Shown piece by piece: positions 1 through 8,704 of a stretch of 64,000 nt of DNA. A model generated the notes under the pieces. The model saw only the letters and a list, made by a program, of their open reading frames with translations, had not been told where the DNA came from and did not search any database. The DNA comes from Roseiconus nitratireducens (GTDB lineage Bacteria; Planctomycetota; Planctomycetia; Pirellulales; Pirellulaceae). Position 1 is the first letter of the stretch. Every line of letters starts with the position of its first letter. The DNA lies in NCBI RefSeq assembly GCF_008629675.1, contig NZ_VWOX01000007.1, positions 186,001-250,000 of the forward strand, written 5' to 3'. The position numbers and the translations under genes are program-made.

Positions 1-1
1 G

Positions 2-145
2 CAAGTCATCCTCGCTCGGCACTTCGAAGGCATGACATTCGAAGAGATCGCCGAACAAATCGATCGTACTTCCGGCGCGGTTCGGATGATCTGGTTGCGA
101 GCGATCAGGAAATTGAAAGAACGATTGCGAGAGACGACAAAATGA
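2..145 (+). CDS. RNA polymerase ECF-type sigma factor, C-terminal end (partial)
   Basis: Only the last 47 codons are in the window; the gene enters from the left edge. The reading frame from base 2 gives a typical sigma region 4 helix-turn-helix: an ILARHFEGMTFEEIAE-like helix, then RTSGAVRMIWLRAIRKLKE, ending RETTK and a stop at 143-145. In ECF factors this part reads the -35 element. The stop overlaps the start of the kinase gene by ATGA, so the two are almost certainly translated together. This arrangement of an ECF factor followed by a Ser/Thr kinase is common in planctomycetes. The promoter and the region 2 part lie outside the window. Confidence 0.85.
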   Translation, partial: QVILARHFEGMTFEEIAEQIDRTSGAVRMIWLRAIRKLKERLRETTK

Positions 146-2685
146 ATCTTCGGTTGGTCAAAGTCGATGATCCGGCAATTGACGAATCGATGCCGGTTGC
201 AGATTCGATCGAACAGGCCAGCCCGGCGGAGATCCGGTTGCAGGAGCTATTGGAGCAATACACGAACCTCATCGAAGGTGGTGAGCCGTTCGCCCGGTCG
301 GAATGGCTGCGTCAAGTCGAAGACGCCTCTCCGGGTCTGATTGACGAGGTGCGTGAGTCCATCGTCCAGATCGATGCCTTGGCGAGGTTGGCCTGCTATG
401 AACAGGAAAGTGATTCGCCGTTTCCAAACATCACGGGATTCAGATGTGTTGGAAAGCTAGGGCAAGGTGGCAACGGAATCGTTTATGAGGCGATCGAGGA
501 AAAGCTTGGCCGTCGTGTTGCGCTGAAGGTCTTTCCGGGAGTTATCGCCAGCGATACGAAAGCCCACGCTCGCTTTATCATCGAAGCTCAAGCCGCGGCG
601 CGTCTGAACCACCCCAGGATCGTGCCGGTTTATCAGATCGGCGAAGGAGATTCCTGGGGAGCATTTCGATACATGGCCATGCAGTTGGTCAACGGGCAGT
701 CGTTGGCAAAGCGGCTTGAACAAGGAGTTCCCGAGCCGATGCGGGCGGTGGCGTGGATGATCGATGTTGCCGAAGCAATCGCCCATGCCCACCAATGTGG
801 TGTGATCCACCGTGACATTAAACCGTCGAATTTGTTGATCGACGAGGCCCAAAACGTGATGGTGACCGACTTCGGGCTGGCGAGGCTTCGATTTCGTGCG
901 GATGCCACTGACTGCCGAGAAACGCTGACGGCGACGGGTGATCGCGTGGGCACTTTGGCTTATATGAGCCCTCAACAGGCGGCCGGTGATCCGGTGGACG
1001 AACGAACGGACGTCTATTCGCTCGGCTTGACACTGTATGAAATGCTAACCGGACGTCGCGCGATCGAAGGCGCAACCATCGACGAGGTCGACAGCTTTCG
1101 CAAAAGAACGACGCAGCTTTCCCTTCGGCAATTCGATAAACGCCTGCCCCGGGAGTTGGGCAAGATTGTCGCGAAGGCAACGATGGCGGACGTCGTCGAT
1201 CGGTACCCGAGCGTATCGGATTTCCTGGACGACTTGCGCCGGTTTCGCGACGGTCGTCCGGTGACCGCCACGTCGCCTTCGGTCGCCCGACGAATCTCGC
1301 TATTGCTCGTCCGGCATCGAACATTGGCGATCACCCTGGCGGGCACTTGCTTGTTGGCTACAGGGATTGCATGGCTGGTGGCCGCTCGACTTGCGATTGC
1401 TCACCATCAGCTGCAGGATGCCTTGAACCAATCGCAGCAGAATCTGCACAGGTCTGAAGAAATTCTCGATCGATTCGGCTTACTGGCTGCCGACCAATTG
1501 CGGCATGTCGAAGGTGCCCAGAACGTTCGCCGTGAATTGCTCAGCACGGCCTTGACGTATTACCAGGAACACGCCGAGTGCGTCGGGAGTCAATCCGGTT
1601 TTTCTCAGCAGAGCGGAATCACCCATTTCAAGGCGGCCCAGATCCTCGATGAGATGGGAGCGGATCAGGATGCTGTCCATGCTTACTTGGAATCGATGCA
1701 GCTGTTAAAGAACCTGCGTCGGCGTTCTCCGCTCGCCGAGCGTACGTTGGGGCTATGCCTGAACAATCTCGCCGTGCTTGATGCCGAAGCCGACCGCCGC
1801 GAGCGAGCCCATTGGATGTTCCACGCGGCAATCGAGCAGCAGCGACGTTGGCATGAACGCTCGCTCGACCCCCAGCCGATTGCGGAGGATCTGGCCCGAA
1901 CCCGTGGCAATTTTGCAATGCTGATGATTCGGGAAGAACAATTTGGTCAGGCCACAGAGCAATTGGAACGAAGCCTCGATGACTTGGAAGCAGCGGAGGA
2001 GAGTCGCGAAGTCGAATTGGTTCGCTCGATGGTACTGAGCAACCTCGCCTTTCTGGCACGCGACGATTCCCCCCGGCGCGCCGAGTCGCTATTGAATGAA
2101 GCGATCAATCGATTGACGAATCTTGAGCGCAGGACTCGCCAAGACGGCGGTGAATTGCAACGTGTCGAGGTTATTCAAATGCTGGCGAACGCACATTCTG
2201 ACATGGCCACCCTTCAGGTTCATCGACCCGGCGATGCCTTGGCGAATTACCGCCAGGCCGAGCATTGGCTGGAATCGATTTCGGAGATCGAACCGTTCGA
2301 CCGGCAGTTTGCCGCACAATGGGCCGTGACGCTGAACGATCATGGCCGCCTGCTAGTCTCGATTGGTCAAACCGATCAAGGCGCGAAAAGGTTTGTCAAA
2401 GCAATCAGCCTGTTGGAATCGCTTGCCCGTGTCGACTCGACCGCCGAGCACTATCGTTGGTCGCTCGCCGGAACGCTCCTCAATCTCGGGCGAGCGCTCG
2501 GCTCATCGGGGCGGTACGCCGAAGCCAAGGACGCGCTGCAGCGATCACTCTTGATTCAACGGTCAGACTCCCAGTCGGTCTCGGAATCAAATCCTTCGAT
2601 CCGTCAATCGCGGGCCGAACTCCTCGGTGCTACGACAGCCGAACTCGCTAGGCTCGACGCGCAACGCCAAGGCGAAAGACCATGA
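142..2685 (+). CDS. Transmembrane Ser/Thr protein kinase with TPR-like tail
   Basis: This is an 847-residue Hanks-type kinase. The Gly-rich loop GQGGNG is at about residues 107-112 and the ATP lysine is in VALKVF at about 126-131. The catalytic loop HRDIKPSN is at 223-230 and the DFG at 243-245. One hydrophobic span (about 394-416) follows the kinase domain. It separates a cytoplasmic kinase from a C-terminal helical region (about 470-840) with TPR-like repeats that probably binds protein partners. An N-terminal helical region of about 100 residues precedes the kinase domain. The start ATG overlaps the stop of the upstream sigma factor, and its own stop overlaps the start of the next gene (ATGA). 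The three genes therefore look like one operon. The likely role is to relay a signal to the co-encoded sigma factor by phosphorylation; this is inferred from context. Confidence 0.93.
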   Translation: MNLRLVKVDDPAIDESMPVADSIEQASPAEIRLQELLEQYTNLIEGGEPFARSEWLRQVEDASPGLIDEVRESIVQIDALARLACYEQESDSPFPNITGFRCVGKLGQGGNGIVYEAIEEKLGRRVALKVFPGVIASDTKAHARFIIEAQAAARLNHPRIVPVYQIGEGDSWGAFRYMAMQLVNGQSLAKRLEQGVPEPMRAVAWMIDVAEAIAHAHQCGVIHRDIKPSNLLIDEAQNVMVTDFGLARLRFRADATDCRETLTATGDRVGTLAYMSPQQAAGDPVDERTDVYSLGLTLYEMLTGRRAIEGATIDEVDSFRKRTTQLSLRQFDKRLPRELGKIVAKATMADVVDRYPSVSDFLDDLRRFRDGRPVTATSPSVARRISLLLVRHRTLAITLAGTCLLATGIAWLVAARLAIAHHQLQDALNQSQQNLHRSEEILDRFGLLAADQLRHVEGAQNVRRELLSTALTYYQEHAECVGSQSGFSQQSGITHFKAAQILDEMGADQDAVHAYLESMQLLKNLRRRSPLAERTLGLCLNNLAVLDAEADRRERAHWMFHAAIEQQRRWHERSLDPQPIAEDLARTRGNFAMLMIREEQFGQATEQLERSLDDLEAAEESREVELVRSMVLSNLAFLARDDSPRRAESLLNEAINRLTNLERRTRQDGGELQRVEVIQMLANAHSDMATLQVHRPGDALANYRQAEHWLESISEIEPFDRQFAAQWAVTLNDHGRLLVSIGQTDQGAKRFVKAISLLESLARVDSTAEHYRWSLAGTLLNLGRALGSSGRYAEAKDALQRSLLIQRSDSQSVSESNPSIRQSRAELLGATTAELARLDAQRQGERP

Positions 2686-4322
2686 TCAATTCCAAACTTC
2701 ATGTGAACTCCCGACATCTGAGTGGCCGTTCATCGAGGAAGCTGACGGTCGAGCATCTCGAGATGCGGACGCTATTGGCAGTCGGCTCCGATCCGATTTC
2801 CGCCGTCTCCGTCGATCCGGTCAACTCCGTGTCCGCATCACCTCCTGGCGAAATAAGATTCGATGAATTGGCCGATCGACTGAATTCTCGTCTCAAGTCA
2901 TCAGATCAGCCGGCTTCAAGCGAACTTGCCGAAATCCGGAAACTTCTCGAGGAATGGGTGAACGTCAGCGACCCTAACGGGGAGGACCGTCGCGGTGGCG
3001 ATAGAGGGACCGAGAGATCGGAGTCGCCGGCGTCCGATCTGGTGGGAAATCGCGTCGACATCGAACTAGTCGCTCCAGAAGTCGAGCCGAAAGTCGGTGA
3101 TGATTTTTCGGTTGAGTTGCAGATCCGTTCGTCTGCGACGGATTCGCTTAACCAAATCCCGGAGATCAATGTCTTTCAAGCCAAAGTCGACTTGTTCTTT
3201 AATCCGGACGTGGTTCGGCCGGTCATGCAAGGCGTGACGATCAGCGATGGTTTTCGTCCCAGCGTACCTCGCTCCGACCAAGAACCGGGTGTGATCAGGA
3301 ATTTCGGTGTCATCAGCAGCTACTACGATGCAGCGGACGCGATTTCTTTGGATGCCGATGGAACTCCCTTTCGCGTTGCTTTGATATCGTTTCGCGTTGT
3401 GGGCACCGGGGACGCCGCCATCACGTTGGGAGCAACCGGTGATGGCGAATCAATCTTGCTGTTCGGCTCTAACACGCCTTTGCCGACTGAACAAGTTCAA
3501 TTTTCGTCCTTTGAATTGGCGGTCGGAACGCCCCCGATTCTGAATTGGCTTCCGAGAATCGACACGCACCCGATACCTGCGGTCACCGATGATCGCCTCG
3601 ACCTCGGGTACTTCCTGCTTATCAATTCGTTCAGCACCAATTTTTCCGTCGAACACCTGCGTGCGAATCTCCCGTTCATAACGCTTGGGGTCATCGGCGT
3701 CGGCTTGGACGTCCCAGACGCCGGCCTCGAGATCGATGAGTTGTTGGATCCGTTCCTAAGGACTCCTGAGGTCTTTGATTCCATCCCACCTGGATCTGAC
3801 GAACCTGATGACTCCGAATCAGATCTGCAAGCGGAGCAAATTCGTGATTCACCGTTAGCAGATGTTTGGAATGATTTCGATCTCCAACTTCTTAATGATC
3901 GACCCGAACTATCGCTGCTTCGATTGCATTTGAGGAAGTTCCGCTTGATGCTGGAGAACTGTTCGGCTGAAGCGGATAATGCTGCTATGGCGTTGAAGCG
4001 AGCGGAATCGATCGTCGACCTCGGGTGGATTGATATTTCGCCTTGGCTGACCGATCCGGCATTTCAGCACTGGAATGAGCCAGTTCCGCGTGATCGTCCG
4101 GATGCGCCGTCTCCTTCTGTCAATGGCCGATCGGAAGCGAAGCCGTCCTGGTTGCCACGGGGCAAGACCTTTCGTCCCCCCCGACTTGACTTGTTCGAGG
4201 AAATTGCCAAAGGGATTGTGCCGGGGAACCTGCGGAAGCCAAACGGTGGTCGGGTGGACATGAAAGATCGAGTCCCAGCCTCCAATAACGGCGACTCGCC
4301 AGCAAACCCTAACGGCGAATAG
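2682..4322 (+). CDS. LExRxLL-motif surface protein with cohesin-like domain
   Basis: The 546-residue product starts with a basic stretch and then the motif HLEMRTLLAV (about residues 25-34). This is a variant of the LEPRLLL sorting signal seen on exported planctomycete proteins. Residues of about 125-280 form a beta-rich region with patterns such as VGDDFSVELQIRSS, FQAKVDLFFNPDVVRPV and PFRVALISFRV, which resembles a cohesin or bacterial Ig-like fold. The rest is acidic and low in recognisable domains and ends in a Pro/Asn/Gly-rich stretch. Translation is coupled to the kinase gene by an ATGA overlap. It may be the surface component that the sigma/kinase pair controls; that is inference. The exact domain family needs a profile search. 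Confidence 0.8.
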   Translation: MINSKLHVNSRHLSGRSSRKLTVEHLEMRTLLAVGSDPISAVSVDPVNSVSASPPGEIRFDELADRLNSRLKSSDQPASSELAEIRKLLEEWVNVSDPNGEDRRGGDRGTERSESPASDLVGNRVDIELVAPEVEPKVGDDFSVELQIRSSATDSLNQIPEINVFQAKVDLFFNPDVVRPVMQGVTISDGFRPSVPRSDQEPGVIRNFGVISSYYDAADAISLDADGTPFRVALISFRVVGTGDAAITLGATGDGESILLFGSNTPLPTEQVQFSSFELAVGTPPILNWLPRIDTHPIPAVTDDRLDLGYFLLINSFSTNFSVEHLRANLPFITLGVIGVGLDVPDAGLEIDELLDPFLRTPEVFDSIPPGSDEPDDSESDLQAEQIRDSPLADVWNDFDLQLLNDRPELSLLRLHLRKFRLMLENCSAEADNAAMALKRAESIVDLGWIDISPWLTDPAFQHWNEPVPRDRPDAPSPSVNGRSEAKPSWLPRGKTFRPPRLDLFEEIAKGIVPGNLRKPNGGRVDMKDRVPASNNGDSPANPNGE

Positions 4323-4401
4323 GTATGGGTCAACGATGCGAGACAACCCAACTTTCTGCGGCATTCCCGACGCGCCTATACTTTCCGGTCATCAGCCGTG
4401 A

Positions 4402-4611
4402 ACCAGCCTCTTTGGAGATACCCGCCATGATCAGGATTCCAAGCACATCATCAATGACTTCATCAGGACCGTCGTGTCGCGGCCCTCAACGATTGAGTCG
4501 ACGAACGAATCGCTGAAGCTGTCGGATCCTGAAACATAGAAAGCACTCCAGCAAGTGGAGGAGTTGCTGCGTTTGATGTCCAGAAATCCGCCGGCGGAAG
4601 CAGAGGATTGA
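4402..4611 (+). pseudogene. Possible decayed gene fragment with an internal TAG
   Basis: The frame reads SLFGDTRHDQDSKHIINDF, continues through SRPSTIESTNESLKLSDPET, hits TAG at 4537-4539 and continues KALQQVEELLRLMSRNPP to a stop at 4609-4611. The helix-like, Glu/Leu-rich composition on both sides of the TAG suggests former coding sequence. There is no start codon and an in-frame stop precedes it. The family is not recognised. Confidence 0.3.
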
Positions 4612-4887
4612 TTCTTGGCGGATACGTTCGGCCGGTTCGGCACCGCTGTCGCGCCATCGGTCCGAACCAGGGAAGCCCAGCCACCGAGTGCACCGGGTGC
4701 ACCGAGTTCACTGAGAGATAGAAGGACGCTATCCGAGCAAGGTTTTGTCGCCTCAGGAGCATCAAGTGAATCTTGACGGTAGCGGCTCAAGCCTGCGCGA
4801 ACGCGTCGCCGGCGTCACGAAATCTTGATCTGCGATGAAAGAACTGCGGACGATAAAAAGTCCCGGCGACTGCACCCTGGGCGAAAA

Positions 4888-4910
4888 TCCGGTGTCGGCC
4901 ACCGGAGCGT
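4888..4910 (+). repeat. Short dispersed repeat, copy 1
   Basis: TCCGGTGTCGGCCACCGGAG followed by CGT. It matches 22 of 23 bases of the sequence at 14386-14408 in another spacer. The ends (TCCG...CGGA) are complementary, so it can form a small hairpin. Confidence 0.6.
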
Positions 4911-5372
4911 GCTGGCGGCATGCCAAAACTCGCGTCGGTCTACATCACCTCCGGGCCGAAGCTGAATCGCTTCGTGCTGGAGGTTGGTCCAACCGAAACG
5001 TCCAAGATCGTCTCAATCTCGCTATGTTTACTGCAGCTAACCCCCCCTACTCATTTCTCTGTTTGCCAAGCTGCGGAGTACTCAATGATGACAATCTCTC
5101 GTTTCAAATCCTGTCACCCCGACTGACCGCGGTCATTTTGGTTTCCACTGATGGAGTCGTAAGCCCCTTCCGTGAAATGGCTTGCATTGTTCCGGCTGTC
5201 GAACGTGTCACTAACCGGGGACGCTTCGAAAGAAATCGACTGACCAGCACGCTTCCCCCCAAAATCGATACCCTCACTTTATCCGCCCGAAATGCACTTC
5301 GATCTGAGCTGTCATGCGACTACCGACGATCATTTCGGCCGTGTTTCAATGTGAGTTGCGTTTGATACATGA

Positions 5373-6908
5373 TCAATTTGCCTTTTGGATGTCGCCAGGT
5401 TTCCATGTCATGTTGATCGCCGGTTCAGTGGGTGCATAGAGCCGGAGGATGGCGAAGTAGCCTCGACCGGGGACGGTGGCGAGCCAGTTGGCATTCTTGC
5501 CCTCAGGAGCTCTCGGACCCAGGTAAAGCGTGATTGAGCCATCGTCTTTCTTTGCTGGCTCGTTCAGTTTCCCTAGCGAAGGGAATGGCTGACCATTGTC
5601 GAGCCCAGAGGCATTCTCGGCCTCGTAGAGCGTGACCGACCAGAACAGGGCGGCCGGAATGTCTGGAGGTAGGTCCAGTGTGTAGTTGTTCTCTCCATTG
5701 AGCCATTCACCCTTGGCGTCTTTGAACGCGATCATGTAAAAGGCACCCTTGCCCGGTGTCATCGATACCATGCCAGGGCTGATGGAGTAGTAGTCGGTGA
5801 AAAACCACGCTCGAGCGTCCAGGTTCCGAAGACCGTGCTCGCGATCGGTGAAGCTGAGGTCCACAAACGAATTCGGCCAACGGGACGTCAGGTTGTTAAT
5901 CGGGTTGAGCCATTGGCGGTCCTTGTAGACTCGGAAATCGGCGCCACCCAGATTACGTTCCATGCCGATCACACGCGACGTCTTGTAGGCGGTCCGAGCG
6001 GCTTGATCCAAGATTTTGCGGGTGCGATCGTCGGGCTCGAACGACTCCCCCTCAACGATGCCCAGTCCCGCGAGCATGCCCAGCCAGTCTGGTCCTGCGA
6101 GGTGCTCTCCTTCGGAGTCGACTAGCCACTTGAGCTGGTCGAAGGCCGACGCGTTGTTGCGAGGCAGCATCTCATGCGCCTTACCAGAGGCATCGTGAAA
6201 AACCATCGGCTTGGCGCTGTCCTTCTTTCCCAGCGGATAGAAGACCGACTGCTTCAGCACGTCGACAGCAGGTTGGATGTTGTCCAGCGACTGATAAAAG
6301 GACCGAAGGAAGATGAAGACATTATTGGTGCCTGAGCGATAGACATAATATCCGCCTGGGACATCACCATCGTACCCCGGAGGTAAAAGCAGGAACTTCC
6401 CGCCCGCACCGCCGTCTGGGCCAGGCAGCCCGAGGTCACCGAAGAACTTGCCGCCGTCGACGGGGATGGGGCGCTGCCAAAAGTCAAGGAGGATGCCTTG
6501 CAGCTTGGGCGGCGCCTCGAAGACCAGCGGGCCGGTCTCCGCCAGGTCCGCGAATACCATCCCGTAAATGAGGTCAGAATTCGGCGTTGTGATATGCGTC
6601 TTGGCGTCCAGCCGCTTTTCCCAGATTGCCATGACGTTGTATCCAGAGCCGAACGACTCTTTGAAACCGTCCCGCATGCCCATCGTGTTAAGCAAGGGCA
6701 TCGCCCACAGGTATGTCTGGCCGGCGCGCTGGAAAAGTAACTCGTCCTTGAGCGTCTGCGCAGTTTCCGGCGTGGCCCGGTTGTTTTCCAGCGGGAGATC
6801 GGCAAGCTGCTCGAAATGACTGATATCTTGCGCCCAGAGTGGAGTTGCGACAAGGACGAGGGCGATCAAGGTGAGCACGCGGCTGCGAAATTGAATAGGT
6901 GTTTTCAT
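5373..6908 (-). CDS. Secreted DUF1254/DUF1214 protein (paralogue 1)
   Basis: The 511-residue protein begins with a clear signal peptide (KTPIQFRSRVLTLIALVLV, then ATPLWAQ), so it is exported. The N-terminal half (about 55-200) has the DUF1254 pattern: TYLWAMPLLNTMGMRDGF, then ITTPNSDLIYGMVFADLAETG and LDFWQRPIPVDGG. The C-terminal part (about 385-505) has the DUF1214 pattern: KGAFYMIAFKDAKGEWLNG, PPDIPAALFWSVTLYE and GYFAILRLYAPTEPA. The biochemical role of this family is not established. A second copy lies just upstream on the same strand (7081-8589), and an AraC-type regulator diverges from it. The two paralogues are probably co-expressed. Confidence 0.92.
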   Translation of the reverse strand: MKTPIQFRSRVLTLIALVLVATPLWAQDISHFEQLADLPLENNRATPETAQTLKDELLFQRAGQTYLWAMPLLNTMGMRDGFKESFGSGYNVMAIWEKRLDAKTHITTPNSDLIYGMVFADLAETGPLVFEAPPKLQGILLDFWQRPIPVDGGKFFGDLGLPGPDGGAGGKFLLLPPGYDGDVPGGYYVYRSGTNNVFIFLRSFYQSLDNIQPAVDVLKQSVFYPLGKKDSAKPMVFHDASGKAHEMLPRNNASAFDQLKWLVDSEGEHLAGPDWLGMLAGLGIVEGESFEPDDRTRKILDQAARTAYKTSRVIGMERNLGGADFRVYKDRQWLNPINNLTSRWPNSFVDLSFTDREHGLRNLDARAWFFTDYYSISPGMVSMTPGKGAFYMIAFKDAKGEWLNGENNYTLDLPPDIPAALFWSVTLYEAENASGLDNGQPFPSLGKLNEPAKKDDGSITLYLGPRAPEGKNANWLATVPGRGYFAILRLYAPTEPAINMTWKPGDIQKAN

Positions 6909-6946
6909 CGTTTACCTGAGCCGGTTGTATTGTGTATTTGGATGTT

Positions 6947-7078
6947 TCACTGATCGGCGACGACCTCGTGGTACCCGTCGACGCCCTTCTTGTAGGCGAG
7001 GGTGAGCCGTTGCGCTCTCGTCCGAACTAAGGTTGACTGGCGGCATGGATGAAGTTTCAGAGGGGGGACCAAGTGCAT
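6947..7078 (-). pseudogene. Short ORF or gene remnant between the DUF1254 paralogues
   Basis: A 43-codon frame starts with ATG at 7078, 2 nt after the stop of the upstream DUF1254 gene, and ends at 6947. Its second half, RTRAQRLTLAYKKGVDGYHE followed by VVADQ, has coding-like composition, whereas the first half is not convincing. It may be the 3' end of a lost gene or a very small translated peptide. The family is not recognised. Confidence 0.3.
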
Positions 7079-7080
7079 GT

Positions 7081-8589
7081 TCATTCGACGACCTCAAAAT
7101 CGGGTAGCTTGAAGGACTTGTCGAAAAATGGCTGCAGCGGCGCGTAGAGTCGGAAATAGACGAACCAACCATCATCGCCGACAGTCTTGAGGTAATTGCT
7201 CTCCATGCCCTCGGGAGCATCGGCTCCGATGTAGAGATCGGCCGAGCCGTCGCTGTTTTTCTTAAGGCCCTCGGTGCGGCTGCCGAGACTAACGTCGCTG
7301 AGTTCGGTGCCGCCATTGTCGTAGGGACGGCGGGTGTTCTCGCTGTAAAGGGTGACCGACCAGAACTGACCGACCGGCACCTCGGCGGGCACATGGAGTT
7401 TGTAGGTCTTGTCGGCCCGGAGCATGTCACCGTTGGCGTCACGCTTGGTCGTCATGTAAACCTGTCCCTTGCCCGGCGAGGGATTGACCATCCCTTCGGA
7501 TGCTCCAACGGCCTCGTAGAACCAGGTGGCCCGTTGGTCGATTTGCTGGATGGTTTCGTTCTCCTCTGCCACCTCAAAGTCGAAGCTCTTGTACCACTGC
7601 GTGCCCGGCCAATAAGGCTGAGTGTAGCGAGGATTAACCTGGATGTTGCGGGTCATGAGTTCACCCATCGCGGCACTCTTACTCAGGATTCGTCGCTGAC
7701 GCTCGTCAGGTGAGAAGTCCTTGCCTTTAACGATCCCGAGCGGTTCAAGCATCGCCATCCAGGGCTTGTCGATTGTCCGCACCGGCTCCTGACTCAAGAC
7801 ACCTGCGAGCAACTTCCAATAGTCCATGCCGCGTGGCGCCGTGGCGCTCCACTCGACGTTTTTGTCCTCGATGAAACGGCTTGGCCGAAGCGTCTCGCCG
7901 ACCTTGCCCATCTTGTACTGCGACTTGTAGGTTTCGTAATAGGCTGGGTTAGGATCGATAATGCGGATGCCTACCAGAATGTTGTTGGTGGGGCTCTGAA
8001 AGACGTTGATGCCTTCCTTACCGTATTTCGCTGGATCGTCTTCGGGGCCAACTACGATGTAGGTGGCACCCTTTCCTTGATCCGGCCCGGTAAGGCCAAG
8101 GTCGAAAACGGAACGCATCCAGAAATCGAGCACACCGCCCGCGGTCTGCCCGGCCGGATAGTCGATCTGGATCGGACCATCCTGCAGATTCGAAAAGTTG
8201 AAGATGTACGGAGTGGTCAGGTTCCCGGTGACGATTCCGCGTTTTTCCTTAAGCGAACGCAGCACGACAAAGTCCGTGTCCTTAGTGACACCGAAGGCTT
8301 CGCCCTGGGCGTTGCGCCACGCGGTGATGCTGACCAGCGGGGTCGACCACAGGTAAAGCTGACATGCCCGCTGGTAGTCCATCTCATCGAACAAACGCTG
8401 AGACGCGTCATCGTCGAAGTAGTTGTCAACGAGTTCAATCGTCCCAATTGGTGTTTCTATCAGTTGATCGCCTTTCAACGTCGCATCAGCAAGATCCACA
8501 GAATGCTGCTGCGCGACCGATTGCGATGCGACGCTGATGATGAGAGCCAACGCAATGCAAAGTCGTGTTATTGTGATGTCGTATTGCAT
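7081..8589 (-). CDS. Secreted DUF1254/DUF1214 protein (paralogue 2)
   Basis: The start was set at ATG 8589, not at the upstream in-frame ATG at 8670. The product then begins QYDITITRLCIALALIISVA and SQSVAQ, a good signal peptide, with an AAGGG ribosome site 7-8 nt upstream. The mature part has DUF1254 features (QLYLWSTPLVSITAWRNAQG, then TGNLTTPYIFNFSNL). DUF1214 features follow near the C-terminus (PGKGQVYMTTKRDANGDML, VPVGQFWSVTLYSENTRRPY, GWFVYFRLYAPLQPF). It is 502 residues long and clearly related to, but diverged from, the gene at 5373-6908. It faces the AraC-type regulator across about 115 bp, a layout that suggests direct control by it. Confidence 0.9.
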   Translation of the reverse strand: MQYDITITRLCIALALIISVASQSVAQQHSVDLADATLKGDQLIETPIGTIELVDNYFDDDASQRLFDEMDYQRACQLYLWSTPLVSITAWRNAQGEAFGVTKDTDFVVLRSLKEKRGIVTGNLTTPYIFNFSNLQDGPIQIDYPAGQTAGGVLDFWMRSVFDLGLTGPDQGKGATYIVVGPEDDPAKYGKEGINVFQSPTNNILVGIRIIDPNPAYYETYKSQYKMGKVGETLRPSRFIEDKNVEWSATAPRGMDYWKLLAGVLSQEPVRTIDKPWMAMLEPLGIVKGKDFSPDERQRRILSKSAAMGELMTRNIQVNPRYTQPYWPGTQWYKSFDFEVAEENETIQQIDQRATWFYEAVGASEGMVNPSPGKGQVYMTTKRDANGDMLRADKTYKLHVPAEVPVGQFWSVTLYSENTRRPYDNGGTELSDVSLGSRTEGLKKNSDGSADLYIGADAPEGMESNYLKTVGDDGWFVYFRLYAPLQPFFDKSFKLPDFEVVE

Positions 8590-8704
8590 GGAAATCCCTT
8601 CGGAGAGGCAGAAAAGGTATATGTCGAATTCACTCTGAGAAGACCAGAACGCAATCGATGCCGGAGTCACTTAGTGATGGTACCAGAGTGCGATTGCCCT
8701 TAAA

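Larger units (their letters stand above)
4323..5372 (+). other. Long spacer with gene relics and short repeats
   Basis: No intact gene is supported over about 1 kb. There is a weak coding relic at 4402-4611 and a 23-bp repeat at 4888-4910 that recurs at 14386. A GGTTGG-T-CCAACC palindrome at 4982-4994 recurs at 14974-14986. An open frame at 4835-5365 has no recognisable domain and Cys/Arg/Ser-rich composition, and was not accepted. Confidence 0.6.

Noticed and set aside
4835..5365. 176-codon open frame
   Set aside because: No ribosome site and no domain pattern; composition looks like noncoding GC-rich DNA.
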